A DNA stretch of 64,000 nucleotides from Exophiala sp. HKRS030 (Eukaryota; Ascomycota; Eurotiomycetes; Chaetothyriales; Herpotrichiellaceae). Both the position numbers and the translations under genes were made by a program. Shown here one piece after another: positions 11,526 through 22,771 of the stretch (within the stretch, counting starts at the first letter, position 1; every line of letters starts with the position of its first letter). The stretch lies in assembly GCA_023897205.1 (NCBI GenBank), contig JAHWDD010000002.1, positions 6,758,001-6,822,000 on the forward strand, written 5' to 3'. A model generated the notes under the pieces. That model saw only the letters and a program-made list of their open reading frames with translations, was not told the origin of the DNA and did no database searches.

Positions 11526-12289
11526 GGAACCAGGTCTTGATTCTGATGAATTGAATGAGCGTTATTGAACGCAGATTTATCCGCATCTGCGGAACGAAAT
11601 TGATACCCCAGCAGCATACGTTGAACAGGTCCAGTACAAGCATGTTCTGTATTTATGTACATACCCACAAGGTGTCCATATCACATACATCTACGGGTTG
11701 TGGATGACAGCCAAAAACTTATTGATACATCCTCAGAAACATGATGCTCTGTGATGTGATGTAGCATACGAATATGTTCAAAGGATAGACGACAATCGTT
11801 GGCGTCATAGCACAGAGTGTGACTGGTGTGTCATTTAGTGGAGACTAGTTGACACAGCCTCGTCACCCACTCCAGCCACCCGACCCTGTCCCCAGCCACT
11901 CCCTCCAACAAACACTTCGATAAGACATCCAATCAATGGCCTCAAGTCCTCTTTCCTCAGCTTCACTCTTGGACCGAGACGACGTGCCAACGTCCGAACC
12001 AACATCGATGCCTGATCTTCGACCTGTGTGCTGCCTTTCATGACCTGCAGTATCTTCCTCAACATGATACTCTCAATTCCTTCATATCACTAAACCACCG
12101 TGACACTGGTGAGCTTGAGGCCTTGCGTTGGCCAGTCGATTCTGAGTACCATCGACTAACCTCAACTTTCGTATTGTATTTTTGACCTTTCTTCTTTCTT
12201 ACAGTCTGTCATTCCATTTTAGCAACAGAAACAGTCTCGCCTCGTTGAAGTAGGTACTCCTCCCCACTCAAGACAGTCCTCAGTCCTCC
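11526..12289. other. Intergenic region with one weak small reading frame
   Basis: A 76-codon frame on the minus strand (12065-11835, beginning MLRKILQVMKG) has a more protein-like composition than its surroundings, with an amphipathic stretch (LVRTLARRLG). I cannot match it to a family and it has no supporting splice or neighbour evidence. The last 100 bases before 12290 are a pyrimidine-rich promoter/leader for the next gene. Confidence 0.3.
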
Positions 12290-13894
12290 ATGTCGTTTAG
12301 TGCTCGAACACCCGAATCTCTACTTCCACGATCCGACTCCAAGAACCCAGCGACAACGTGTAGAGGAATCACCACCGCAGGACGACCCTGTAGAAGAGCC
12401 CTCGCTGCATCTCCTCAGACATCGCCCGCCCCCTCACCCACAAGAGGAACAGGAGTCCTCGCTGTTCTACATGAAGAACACGCGGCCGCTTTCTTCTGCT
12501 ACCAACACAAAGACCAAGCCGAGCAACTGGTGGCTAAGAACCGTCAGCGGACCAGTCTACACCCTCTCAAGGAGAGATCCAGTATTGACACTTTGGCCGA
12601 GAGGGTGGGAATACTCTATATAGACGAAGATGTTGCCCGGCCTACTCCAACCAAGACCCGGCCTCACGCCAATAGGGCTGAAGGGCATGCGACGAAACGA
12701 AGAGATACTCTGCCTGCAGGCTGGAATCAGATGCAGAGCCCTTTGATGTCTGTTCCGGATGACTTGATAGAGCACCGGCCAAGGCCAGTGGGAACCAGTC
12801 ATCGTCCTCGCTCGAATGTCAAGTTCGCTTGGTCTTGTTGCTTGCAGTCGGACAGTGATGATGACGATCCGAGGCCAAGTAGGGCTTCTAACAACAGCAG
12901 ACAACCTAGACATCGTCAAACCTCACGAGCCGGACATTCTGGAAATACTGGTTATGCTCAGGTTGATCGAAGACGGGACGATCGTGTGCATATGCAACCT
13001 CCAGGCGTACGACCTGAAATGGTATACTCGCCCAACCAACCTCAGCCACGAACGAAGGTGATTCAGTCGTCTTCTTCTCGCCCGATCCGTCCACGCCCAG
13101 AGCCAAATTCGTCGGCCACTAGCTCCCAGACTCAGAATCTACTCTCCCTAATACCAGCCACTTTATCGCCACAGACTACTTCGTTACTGTTGACGGAATT
13201 GTCGCGACCCATCTCTGAGGCAGACGAAGCAGGTTACATCTACATTTTCTGGCTGACTCCAGAGTCCGATACCACCAAACCCGACGATGAAGTTGCATCA
13301 TCTCTGCTCGATGACTCAGACGATGATGATGACGAGATGTGTGCAGCAAATGACTATGGAGGCCTCTATCCTACGCTGAAATCCAGCCGTGCTCAGAAGA
13401 CCACTCAAACTCTCCAGCGATATGCTTCTGTCCGTCAGCCTTCCAATACTTTGCTGGGGTCCTCACCGCGATCAAAAGTTGATCAACAACGGCACGGATC
13501 GGTTCAGCGAACCATCCTCCTAAAGATTGGTCGCGCAGCTAATGTTCACCGGCGCATGTCCCAATGGACCAAGCAATGCGGGCAAGATATTACCCTGATC
13601 CGTTATTATCCTCATACCCCATCGAATCCCAAAGCCCACAAACTCTCCACATCAAACCATATGATCGCGGGTCGCAAGGTTCCCCACGTCCATCGTGTAG
13701 AGAGATTGATCCACCTCGAATTGGCTGATAAACGCGTTGTTAAACCTGAATGCCAGGCTTGTGGGCGCGAGCATCGTGAATGGTTCGAGATTGATGCCTC
13801 AAGAAACGGATTGACTGCCGTTGATGGTGTCATCAAGAGATGGACTGCCTGGGCTGAGACCGCCATGGTCCAACAACATCAACCAAAGACTTGA
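12290..13894 (+). CDS. DUF1766 / T5orf172 (GIY-YIG-like) fungal protein, Mug113 type
   Basis: A 534-residue intronless gene. The amino end has the TCRGITTAGRPCRR motif usual in fungal DUF1766 proteins, followed by a disordered basic middle (residues about 100-280). The conserved domain runs from GYIYIFWLT at about residue 315, through KIGRAANVHRRMSQW, to HRVERLIHLEL and a final CQAC...HREWFEID block near residue 490-500. This is the T5orf172 fold, related to GIY-YIG nucleases, found in Schizosaccharomyces pombe Mug113 (upregulated in meiosis). An acidic insertion (DDSDDDDDEM) interrupts the domain. Whether fungal members cut DNA is unknown. Start chosen at the first ATG after a C/T-rich leader; no upstream in-frame ATG is needed. 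Confidence 0.85.
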   Translation: MSFSARTPESLLPRSDSKNPATTCRGITTAGRPCRRALAASPQTSPAPSPTRGTGVLAVLHEEHAAAFFCYQHKDQAEQLVAKNRQRTSLHPLKERSSIDTLAERVGILYIDEDVARPTPTKTRPHANRAEGHATKRRDTLPAGWNQMQSPLMSVPDDLIEHRPRPVGTSHRPRSNVKFAWSCCLQSDSDDDDPRPSRASNNSRQPRHRQTSRAGHSGNTGYAQVDRRRDDRVHMQPPGVRPEMVYSPNQPQPRTKVIQSSSSRPIRPRPEPNSSATSSQTQNLLSLIPATLSPQTTSLLLTELSRPISEADEAGYIYIFWLTPESDTTKPDDEVASSLLDDSDDDDDEMCAANDYGGLYPTLKSSRAQKTTQTLQRYASVRQPSNTLLGSSPRSKVDQQRHGSVQRTILLKIGRAANVHRRMSQWTKQCGQDITLIRYYPHTPSNPKAHKLSTSNHMIAGRKVPHVHRVERLIHLELADKRVVKPECQACGREHREWFEIDASRNGLTAVDGVIKRWTAWAETAMVQQHQPKT

Positions 13895-15064
13895 ATTGAG
13901 GGGCCAGGCACGAATTAATGAAGACATTTTCGATTATTACGTATCATGAATTTCTCTACGACTCAAACCCCAATGCTAAACACATAGTACATGCGAATAT
14001 GACACCTAGATATCATCGAGCTGGTAAGAGCTCTCCAGAATGGTTAGCATTATTCCTATCAATATCTATTTTCACAATTTTCGCGCGGTTGGCTAGATCA
14101 GCGAGCATCACCCTCAGACTCCTCTTCTTACGTGGTAAGACTCTTCGTGCTCTCACCCATATCAAGCCCCTCAAGTACGACTTTATCCTCTCGTACTACT
14201 CTACTACGAAGGGTCACCAGCCCATGTATGGGACCCTAACTGCCTATACTTGACACCTCCGTGGACTCACTCCTACACGAGAAGTCTGTAGAATTGACCA
14301 TAACACCACTACAAGGAAAAAGTGGTTTCAAACATGATCTCAATTTCTATCGATTTGAACAAAGCATACAATACACTGGTCTCCAAAACCTAGCATGGGA
14401 CTCCTAAGCTTTTTTCAATATTCACAATAGGCGAGACTACGTACATTGATAGCCTGGCTCGACTACTACCAGGTAGTGTACATCCCTCGAGAATATTACA
14501 CTAATTACTAAATCATACTTCGAAGGCCTCAGCGGTCTCTCGATTGTCGGTTGTTCGATTGTACGGTTATCAATGAGCGCAGCACTGCAGGTATGCACGA
14601 AAAGCCGAAAGGGAAGTTGAAACGGTTTTAGACGGAATGGAGACTGTCCTTCCATACCTCGTAGTAGAAACACTACACTTAAACACTTGGAAACTAAATT
14701 GCACTGAGACTCCATTCGGTAAAGCCATGAAATAAGAAATTCCAGACTCGATGCTCAATCTCCCCGCGAAGCAGATGTTATATAGTCGGATATATCCTGA
14801 CTTTCTGATTCTATGGCAAGTTTCGTAGAGTTGTTGAACCCATATACCCTCATGCATCCTGTGTCGTAGACGTCTTTGAGAGGGCGTTACCCCACCGTGA
14901 CTATATCAAAGCATCCCCCTGATCCAGATCATGATCGTAAACGTGGCCGTGACCGTAACCTTAGCGCGTCCCGTCCGCTCCAACGGAGAAATCGGGTACG
15001 ACTGACTGGACGCTCGCGCAATCTCCACGCAATCATGAACCACGGGAGACACTTTCGAGTATCA
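13895..15064. other. AT-rich intergenic region
   Basis: Lies between two convergent genes, which usually need only short 3' regions, yet is 1.2 kb long. Open frames (for example 13918-14253 +) are composition-driven and show no motif. Nothing further recognised. Confidence 0.45.
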
Positions 15065-16477
15065 TCAACCAGCCAAACTGATGTCCCTGCCAGAAAACCC
15101 GACTTTCGCACTCCACAACCCTCTGACCAACGGCGCCTGTGCGGCTTTACTTGTCCCATCATTGTCGACCTGCGCATTCGTCACAGTCGTTGAATCGTCC
15201 GAAGGCTCGATATGCGCATGGAAGACAACCAAGTCGCCGCCCTCGAGGATGTCCAGACCGCCGGGGCCGACGAGACCGGCGTCACTTGTGACGAGCAACG
15301 GTCTAGCAGCCTTGGTGTACGGACCGCGGATGTCAGTGCTGGTCGCATAGGCGACGTTGTACTGTGGCGTGGTGTAGCATTGGCTCGAGTAGAAGAGGAA
15401 GTAGACACCGTCAGGCGAGCGGTGGAGCGTGGGTGCTTCGACGAGCGGGCCGTCGAGGTCGTCGCGGTCGAGGATCTGGATCGGTGCTCCGATCGGCGTG
15501 ATCCCGTCTGACGGTGAGACTTGCTGTAGGAGAATGGGTGTCGGCACGATCGGCGCCACGTCGTTGCCGCATGATCCGCCGTGCCCGATCGAGTTGCCGT
15601 CCACTTTGTACACGATGTACCTCTGGCCTGTGCTGGGGTCCAGAAACCCGTCCGGGTCGATCGCGCCGCCGAGCGCCGTAGGGTCAGGACACGCCAGCGG
15701 TCTCGCTTGTGGCGTGTATGGGCCGAGGATGGAAGTGGCGGTGGCCGCCCCGATGCAGTGGTGGGCTGGGCTTGAGGTCAGTTCGTCTGTGTAGTAGAGC
15801 ACGAAGGTGCCGTCGGCCAGGCGGACGACGTCGGGTGCCCAGACGCGTTTACCTGTTTGCCATGCACCGACGTGTGGCAGTGCGTCGGTGTTGGCGAGGA
15901 GTGTCCAGGTTTGGTTGTCGCTAGATGTGGCGATTTGCACATTGATTTTGTCGCCCGAGCCTTCGCGGTTGTTAGTTGCGAAGGCATACAAGATGCCATC
16001 GCTATAGATGATTGCTGGGTCAGGAAAATTGCTTGACACTAGTGGTCCGATGACGGATCCGAATGGATTTGAAGCTGGAGATGAGTTTGTTCCGTCTGGC
16101 GTTGGTCCGGGGAGAGGCTCAGCGCTTCGTTGGGTCAATGGTCCCAGAGACGACAACAACGCCGAGCTCAGGAGGTATAATGGGAGAGCGACCATGATGA
16201 GGAGAATTCGGACATACAATGGTGAAGAGGAGATCCGTTGACGGATTGACTTTGACTTTCTTGACACGTCGGAGGTACAGTGTGACAAGGCTGAAGAAGA
16301 GGGCGAAATGGGGGTCTTGGAATCATATAGAGGCGTGGTATAGGAGGAGGAAAGTTCCATGGTTTTCTCGGTCGAGCCATGGCCGGAGACATGACTCCAT
16401 AATGACAAGGGATTTTGGCCCTTTGTGGGTGCTGTATCAGTATGCGTCGTATCCGTGAGCATCGTGGCAACCATCAT
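15065..16477 (-). CDS. Glycoside hydrolase family 43 enzyme with amino-terminal membrane anchor
   Basis: Encodes 470 residues in one exon. A hydrophilic S/T-rich tail of about 85 residues is followed by one membrane segment (about 89-110, LYVRILLIMVALPLYLLSSA), giving a type II anchor instead of a cleavable signal peptide. The rest is a five-bladed GH43 propeller. Catalytic residues can be read: general base Asp153 in FPDPAI, the pKa-tuning Asp within IDPDGF (274-276), and general acid Glu347 in VEAPTL. GH43 enzymes cleave arabinose or xylose linkages in plant cell-wall polysaccharide (arabinanase, arabinofuranosidase or xylosidase); which one cannot be told. A membrane anchor would keep it on the cell surface or in the secretory path. 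GC content here is higher than in the flanks. Confidence 0.9.
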   Translation of the reverse strand: MMVATMLTDTTHTDTAPTKGQNPLSLWSHVSGHGSTEKTMELSSSYTTPLYDSKTPISPSSSALSHCTSDVSRKSKSIRQRISSSPLYVRILLIMVALPLYLLSSALLSSLGPLTQRSAEPLPGPTPDGTNSSPASNPFGSVIGPLVSSNFPDPAIIYSDGILYAFATNNREGSGDKINVQIATSSDNQTWTLLANTDALPHVGAWQTGKRVWAPDVVRLADGTFVLYYTDELTSSPAHHCIGAATATSILGPYTPQARPLACPDPTALGGAIDPDGFLDPSTGQRYIVYKVDGNSIGHGGSCGNDVAPIVPTPILLQQVSPSDGITPIGAPIQILDRDDLDGPLVEAPTLHRSPDGVYFLFYSSQCYTTPQYNVAYATSTDIRGPYTKAARPLLVTSDAGLVGPGGLDILEGGDLVVFHAHIEPSDDSTTVTNAQVDNDGTSKAAQAPLVRGLWSAKVGFSGRDISLAG

Positions 16478-18330
16478 ATAGTGCTCGCCTCACGGTATCT
16501 ACTCAACATCTGGGAGGGGGTTGCAGCCTGACGACCGTTCCCTCACGAGGCTGTGTGGCTGGGTCTGTATTCTTATTGGCCTTCAGTCGAGTGTCGGAAC
16601 CCTCCTGGCAATCCACAGACGGTGAGCCGAAAATAGTGGTCATCAACGAAACTGGTATCGCGATTACCTGGTCGGAAGATACGCGAAGATATGGCTGTAA
16701 CCTATTTAGGCCAATATGCACAAAAAGTCGTGTAGATGGTTGGATCGAGGTCGGGCAAACCTCAAGTCTGTCCCCCTTTGGGGATTCCTTAGCAGCCTTG
16801 TCAGACTGTCAGCTGAGATGGTGAGACGGCTCTATTTGCGACTCACGGACGCAGAAGATGAGCCAAGGTACGATCCTGCGACGGCTCAAGTTCGTCTCGG
16901 ATTTACCTGGTCAAAATAATCGATCAGGCAGTCCTGCTGCGAGTCTCGTTCCGGGTGAACTAACAGTGGATGAATTATCAGCCCTTCCTCGGGACGGAAT
17001 TGCCAATATCAAGAATCATCTAAATCCGTTGATGGTTTATGTTGAGGTATTGGATACTCATCTGGGTTAGTGCAAAACAGCCTCGATGAACCAATCGCAG
17101 AGTTGAAATCCAACGAGGGGAAGCATGTGCTCGAGCGAGAAATCACGTGTTTTCGCTGTTCGTTCGTGTTGTTGATACCGGAGAAAGAATAGTCATATAT
17201 TGACAGGACATGCAAAAGTCTTTTGCGAACTTGAACTGATCTCATGCCAGGACCTGGCCAAATTACTTCCTCACCTGTTGTGCATACCGAGCGAACTTTG
17301 GGAACCTTGCCTGCGAAAACCCCTGGCCAATTGTGCAACATCGCCGACGTTCGAGATCTTATGCAGCATTGATCTCAGCATGCGGTCCTAAGATCTCAAA
17401 TGGCGAGATATGGGACCAGCTGGATGACCCCTCCAACGCGTTGGAAGACTTGTGGGATTCACGGTGGTATCGAGGAGAATCGGCGACAAGACCTAGGAGA
17501 ATAACGAGCTGGGAGCCAGACCGCGCGCATTGCGCTTGGTAATGACTTTGGATTGATCTTGCGGGAATTTTGGTCTCTTGTTGGTCTCTCGTTTGTCCTT
17601 CAGTGAACGGTATCTCATCCCATGATGCCGAAGTCCTTTCAATATCCCAGGACATTTTGGTCACGGGCGCAGTGTCCGAGTAGATCTGTTGCAAGGTTAT
17701 AACACAATCACTGCCTCTAAATACCGAGCATCGATCACTTAAGGCTTGACAACAAATCTCAGTGTAATTATCAAGACTAAGAACAGCGGAGGGGCAGGAG
17801 TCGTTATTATTAGAGCATTGCTAGCACCCAAGTTGCGGGAGGAGCAAATATTATGATTGCCGCATTCCTATTGGCGGAATCTTGACTGGTACCATTATGC
17901 TTGGCCGACTTCGGCCTTCCTCATCCCAAGTCAGGAGGGCAGCTGTGTGTATGTATCTCCTCGCCTCCTACATGTATGGCGACTAACACAATCACCGTCT
18001 CAAGAGAAGATTTTACGAAAGTAGGTTCTGAGACGTGGAGAATTTGATCCCTTGTCTGACCGAGCGACGTTCACTATTCGAAACGCTTTACGAACCGTCC
18101 AAGCACCACCATCACGAGTCCGCCAATCCCCAAAGATATCTGTTTCGTATCCGTTCGAAGTTCTAGATTGTGGACCAATGGCCGATGGTGAAGTCTTGCA
18201 CTTATTGAACGAGGACTGATCAGTACGGCCAATGCTCTGCGGAGATACTTAGTCTGGATCGCGCTCGCTAAAACACATTTTGTGGGTTGTGCCAACGTTG
18301 TCCAGAAGTGGTTCCATGGAAGAATGGACA
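16478..18330. other. Intergenic region, one weak frame near its end
   Basis: No conserved coding sequence seen in 16.5-18.0 kb. An 85-codon minus-strand frame at 18331-18074 ends in a hydrophobic stretch (ISLGIGGLVMVVLGRF) and lies just downstream of the gene at 18331-19560; it could be a decayed last exon but no splice path was established. Confidence 0.35.
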
Positions 18331-19560
18331 TTAACTATTTGGGCCAACGGTTTTCGCTCCATGCAGGTAGGAAATCACGGAAATGGTTGTGGCGAAGAGA
18401 CGGTGGACAACCCGGTGTTCAATTCGATGCACTAGACATCTTATGTGGCCTGTTGTTGTGCCGTCGATGAAGTCGTTGCTTCCTTTTGTCAGTGTTTTCT
18501 TACATATACGAGTGCGACCTTCTGACTTACCTGCAACCATAATCGTGTTCGTCTTCTTAATCCAGTCTGACAGCTCCTTCACTTGAGGCTTGATATCAAT
18601 GTCTTGGTGTCTTGGTGGAATTTTGGTGTACGTTGGCGTCCCGTCGCCATACTTATCTCCAAACAAAAGTGGAACTTTACCCTTCCGAAGTCTTCCTTCG
18701 ATCTCGACACAGGTAGTGAAAGCAACCTTGTTATGAACAATTGCGATTCCAGTATGCACAGGTCCAATTGCATCGATCTGATCAACATCTGGATTACCCT
18801 GGAAGACGAGTTTCACTCGGGTATAATCATTTCTATCATCTGGCAGGTGATGACCCACGACAATCCAGCGATGCTTTTGCAAAAGCTCTTTCGTCCGGGC
18901 ACTGCTCAGGCCTCTCAGCGTACCGAATGATGCAACGTTAACTTCTGGATCTAGTTGGATTTGCTTTGTCAGATGACTTTCGGTTGGTTCGCCGCATACA
19001 ACCACAGGCTGCAGATCTTCTGTGATGGAGACCAAGCCCGCATTTGCAGTCTGTGCAAGGTCGGTGTTGACAGAGCCAAATACAATGTCAATTGTAGCAT
19101 CCTTCAGCTTGCAGTCGGCAAGCTCTGCTATGGTGACCTTGAGAATGAGCAATCCCGTTGGTTCGCCATCTACCAAGCCCCATTTCGATGTTCTGTTGAG
19201 GAATTTACAGTCTATGGTTGCTTTCCCGAATTTCTGGCTCCCAAGGCTCTTGTCCGCGGCGCCTTTGACCTCGAAAATCTGTCGTGCCTCTGGAGATTGG
19301 GTTTGCAGTGCCTTGGTTCTCTGTGGAAATGCGGCCGAGAAGCCTTGTTTAATCCCCCTAAGACGGCCATGTTTTTCCTTCCTTCGAGGCCTTTTCAAGA
19401 ATCTCCGAGTTTGAGATCCGATGTTGCACACTACTACAACATGCCGACATATCTGTGGGATGTGGTCTGCGTTTTGTCCAACGGCTACGCCGGACAACGT
19501 AACTTTGTTGAAAATGGAGTTCGAATACATACCAGCTGGTTCCGGTTCTTGATCAAGCAA
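18331..19560 (-). CDS. Conserved Pezizomycotina protein of unknown function (partial or with uncertain ends)
   Basis: The open frame spans 409 codons. The core, from FEVKGAADKSLGSQKF to IVHNKVAFTTCVEIEGRL, matches a fungus-only family I recall from Aspergillus and relatives; landmarks are the conserved LPDDRNDYTRVKL stretch, HTGIAIVH and EIEGRLR. No biochemical role is known to me. A GTAAGT...AAAAG intron of about 48 bases near 18484-18531 could remove residues just after MVAG and would keep the frame. The true start is unclear: the only upstream methionines (19560, 19530) lie antisense to the coding sequence of the plus-strand gene beginning near 19400, so the annotated amino end is probably not native. 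It may be a truncated copy. Confidence 0.55.
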   Translation of the reverse strand: MLDQEPEPAGMYSNSIFNKVTLSGVAVGQNADHIPQICRHVVVVCNIGSQTRRFLKRPRRKEKHGRLRGIKQGFSAAFPQRTKALQTQSPEARQIFEVKGAADKSLGSQKFGKATIDCKFLNRTSKWGLVDGEPTGLLILKVTIAELADCKLKDATIDIVFGSVNTDLAQTANAGLVSITEDLQPVVVCGEPTESHLTKQIQLDPEVNVASFGTLRGLSSARTKELLQKHRWIVVGHHLPDDRNDYTRVKLVFQGNPDVDQIDAIGPVHTGIAIVHNKVAFTTCVEIEGRLRKGKVPLLFGDKYGDGTPTYTKIPPRHQDIDIKPQVKELSDWIKKTNTIMVAGKSEGRTRICKKTLTKGSNDFIDGTTTGHIRCLVHRIEHRVVHRLFATTISVISYLHGAKTVGPNS

Positions 19561-20232
19561 CTGGACCTCCCGCAGCCTGCTACGAGAGGTAGTGAGGTGG
19601 AAAATGCATCAAAGAGGGATGACATAAAATACCAATGGTATGAGATGAGCTTTTTCATCCGTGGCACTTCCGAAGATACGGCCGCAATTTTCTGTTTCGA
19701 CGTTCCCGAGGCATTCAAAGCAAGTTTGATCTCTCGGTTGCAGTCAGGCGAAGAATCTGTGAACATCCGGACTATCAAGCTTGCAATTGTCCGACAGATC
19801 GTGCAGTCTTATGACGAATCTCTCTGGAGTCTACGCAACATGATCCGGACGATCGAACGACGTACTTCAGAACACATGCAATCAACAGGACTGGAACTGG
19901 AGCTGGAACTGGCTGACATTGCAAGGCACACTTTTCACATCCAGGAGACAATGGAAGTGGCAGTCAAAAGCATGCACACTCTCGCAGGGCAAGACCATCT
20001 TTTCGGGGATGTATTGGCCGCTCATAGCGCATACTCTAACGATGCATCTGCCGATTTTGACTTTTGGACCTCGATTCTCGAAGGCTTCTTGGTGCGTGCA
20101 AGATCATTAGAAGCCAGGATCGTCAATGTACAACGACTGCAAGGAGAATTACGTCGTGAAAGAGATCAAAGGATATCTACCCAACTTGTGAAAGTGGCCT
20201 CAGAGAACAGATTGAGATCATTATTCCGATAA
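19393..20232 (+). CDS. CorA-like fungal protein, cytoplasmic part only, probably truncated
   Basis: The plus-strand frame (open from 18955) becomes protein-like near 19400 with YYNMPTYLWDVV, SNGYAG, HTSWFRFLIKQ, YQWYEMSFFIRG and a helical region ending TQLVKVASENR. This succession matches the large Pezizomycotina family of CorA-like magnesium-transporter relatives. In that family the TQL...SEN segment leads into two C-terminal membrane helices with a GxN-type loop; here translation stops five codons later (LRSLFR, stop at 20230-20232), so the membrane part is missing. The usual amino-terminal 100-150 residues are also absent, and the frame there is antisense to another gene. The first methionine inside the recognisable domain is at about 19441. 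It looks like a fragment of a once larger gene. Confidence 0.55.
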   Translation, partial: FQESPSLRSDVAHYYNMPTYLWDVVCVLSNGYAGQRNFVENGVRIHTSWFRFLIKQLDLPQPATRGSEVENASKRDDIKYQWYEMSFFIRGTSEDTAAIFCFDVPEAFKASLISRLQSGEESVNIRTIKLAIVRQIVQSYDESLWSLRNMIRTIERRTSEHMQSTGLELELELADIARHTFHIQETMEVAVKSMHTLAGQDHLFGDVLAAHSAYSNDASADFDFWTSILEGFLVRARSLEARIVNVQRLQGELRRERDQRISTQLVKVASENRLRSLFR

Positions 20233-20817
20233 TGTGTGCATACCGCGTCGCTGCTGAGCTTTGTGCATGACCTACTGACTGCGCGCAAAAAGCCGGTCGA
20301 GGTACGGAGATGTCCTTGGATCCAGATCACGTGGGTTCGGATGCGCACGTGACAACCAGAATACGTGTACCCCGTTGTGCACGGCGAGTGCCTTATGCAA
20401 GATAGCCATGCAAGACTCAAGGAACCGGTTTTCGAGCAGCTTTCCCTGAACAAGAAAGTCAAAAATCCGAGCTTACAGAACGATAACTTCGGCACTTGTT
20501 TACGGCCACGATGACTTCGCTTGCAACCACAGCCAAGAACGCCAACCTGTGCCAGTGTAACACATCTGCACACCGACGCACGCCCAGCGGCTTTGATGCA
20601 TGGCACGAAGATCTCTTAAAACTTGGCTCGTTGGAGTTCATTCCCAAGGCAGAAAGCTTAATTTCAGTTTGGGAAAGGTTTTGATTGAACAGTCTATGGT
20701 ATTGTATGGCAAACTGTAGCACAATCTTGGTCGGTGCACCAAGTTGGAAGTTCCCAGATACAAAAGAATCTTCATGGCTGAAAAATATCTCCGATGAGAC
20801 GTGACTTTGCAACTCAT
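20233..20817. other. Intergenic region between the CorA-like fragment and the MFS gene
   Basis: I searched the first bases for the missing CorA-like membrane helices and did not find them. No other feature seen. Confidence 0.4.
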
Positions 20818-22771
20818 CTAGACAGTGTAGCGGAAGAAGGTTGCGTTGTCACCCTTTTCTCTCTCAGCATACTTCTCCTCAGCGGTATATTGATCGACAG
20901 GCTTATACTCGCGGTCGCGGCGGGCATTCTCGCGTCGGAGCCACAGAGTCATAAAGACCTGTAGGCATGTGCTCATGCTGATCATACCGATCAAGATGGC
21001 ATGTCCCGTTCTGAATCTTGGTGAGTCTCGCGAGAGGTAGATGAATCCAGAAATGGCACCACCAAGGTTACCTGTATTGTTTATTAGCGTCGTCATCACG
21101 TAAGAAAGTCACTACCCTTGGGGGTATTGGATGCCGGAAAAGGAAGAAAGGCTTACCAAATCCGACGTGGAAAGCAATGCCAACACCACGCTTGACACTA
21201 CCACCGATGTTGTTTCCGTTCCAGGCTACTCCCTGGGGTACATTGGGATAGATGCCAGAGGCGAAGAAAAAGCAGCCGGCATATTTGACGTGCGGGTTGT
21301 CCGAGGAGATCAACATGATCAGTCCGACGAGGGCGGTAATGCTGAATCCGATCATGAAAACGCCACGAGTTTTCAGCTTGTCGGCAGCCCAACCTCCGGT
21401 GATACAGCAGAAGCATGCCACAATGTATGGTGGTACGGACATCAACTGGGCTTGATTGTTGGTGTAACCAAGAGTCCGTACGATGGTGGGAAGGAAGAGC
21501 GCGAACGAATACAGTGGAGTATATTGTCTATGCTTGTGGTTAGTTTATTCGGTCATACGCAAGTATTCTAACACGGAACTTACCCAATAGTGATGAACAT
21601 GTGAACCCAAATTTTCCAGTCCTTGACAGCGTGCCAGAAGTACTTAAGGTCGTACTCGTCAGCCAGAGAGCTGCGGTCTTGCTCAAGACGACGAGTAACC
21701 TCCTCTCGTTCCACAGGAGTGAGAAATTTGGCGGTAGATGGATAGTCATACATGACGAAGAAGGCGATGATGGCTTTGTATCGAGTTAGTCAACGATGAA
21801 AGGCGCGTATTCTGATAACACAGAGAACCTACCAATGAAGAAAGTGAGTAGGCCTTCGAGAATGAAGATCCACGCCCAGCCAGCCTTGCCACCAACACCA
21901 TGCATTTCGTTGATTCCGCGGGCGAGAAGGCCTCCGAAGGCGCCGGCAGCGGTTGCAGCAGAAAAGAAAATTGCCATGCGAAGACCGCATTCGTGGCGTC
22001 TGTACCAAAGAGTAATATAATAAGTAACACCTAGTTCGTGTCAAAATTCAAATTCGACCAGTAAGGACCTTAGTTTTTGTCACTTACCAGGAAACAGACC
22101 ACCTTCAGCGATACCTAGAGCAGCACGGGCGGCGAGGAGACCAGGATAGTTGTGAACGAGGCCCATGAGAGTGGTGCAGATACCCCACCAAACCATGATA
22201 AAAGGAATCCATAGGGATGGGCGTGTCTTCTTCAACATCAAGTTGGAGATTGGTTCAACAATGACGTAGAACGGGAAGAAGATGGCGAGAGCAACCTGGA
22301 GGATATGTTAACTTCGCAACACGATGTCAAGTTCCGCGATATCACACACGTTGTAATCAAGACCTTCCATGTTCAGATCTCTCTCGAGACCCGCCAGACG
22401 AGCATTTCCGATATTGGTTCTGTCGAGGAATGAAAGCAAATATCTAAGGATATTCGTCAGTTGCGAATCAACCAGCACAACATTGGGGTTCTCAGGCAAT
22501 GACCTTTCCAAGATCGATAAAGGGCTCATAAATGCAGAAAAAGATTCACGACTTACAGAAGGGCTAGAAATGGCAGTAGAACCACGTCAATCTTCCTGAT
22601 TAACTTGCTTGTAGCTTTTGCGTCGAAGCCAATATGCTGAGAGCTCGCAGAGCCAGATTCGACAAAGTCGACGTCCTTCTCGTCCTTGCCCTCGACTCCG
22701 TGGGCATTATCGATAGGGACTTCAACTTCCTGGGCGGCACCCATGTTGGTAGCGGTATGGATGTGAAGCAA
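20818..22771 (-). CDS. MFS anion:cation symporter, Dal5/allantoate permease type, seven exons
   Basis: Predicted product is 509 residues. Exons on the minus strand: 22771-22557, 22443-22350, 22295-22088, 22030-21833, 21773-21584, 21527-21157 and 21071-20818; the summed length (1530) divides by three and all introns are GT-AG of 54-113 bases. Landmarks: acidic amino tail, IDVVLLPFLALL, LDRTNIGNARLAGLERDL, ALGIAEGGLFPG, the WIFILEGLLT motif and AWNGNNIGGSVKRGVG, all characteristic of the fungal anion:cation symporter family (allantoate, nicotinate, tartrate and related carboxylates). It is a plasma-membrane importer with 12 segments; the exact substrate cannot be read. An alternative start at the methionine 27 bases downstream (MGAAQEV) is possible. 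Confidence 0.92.
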
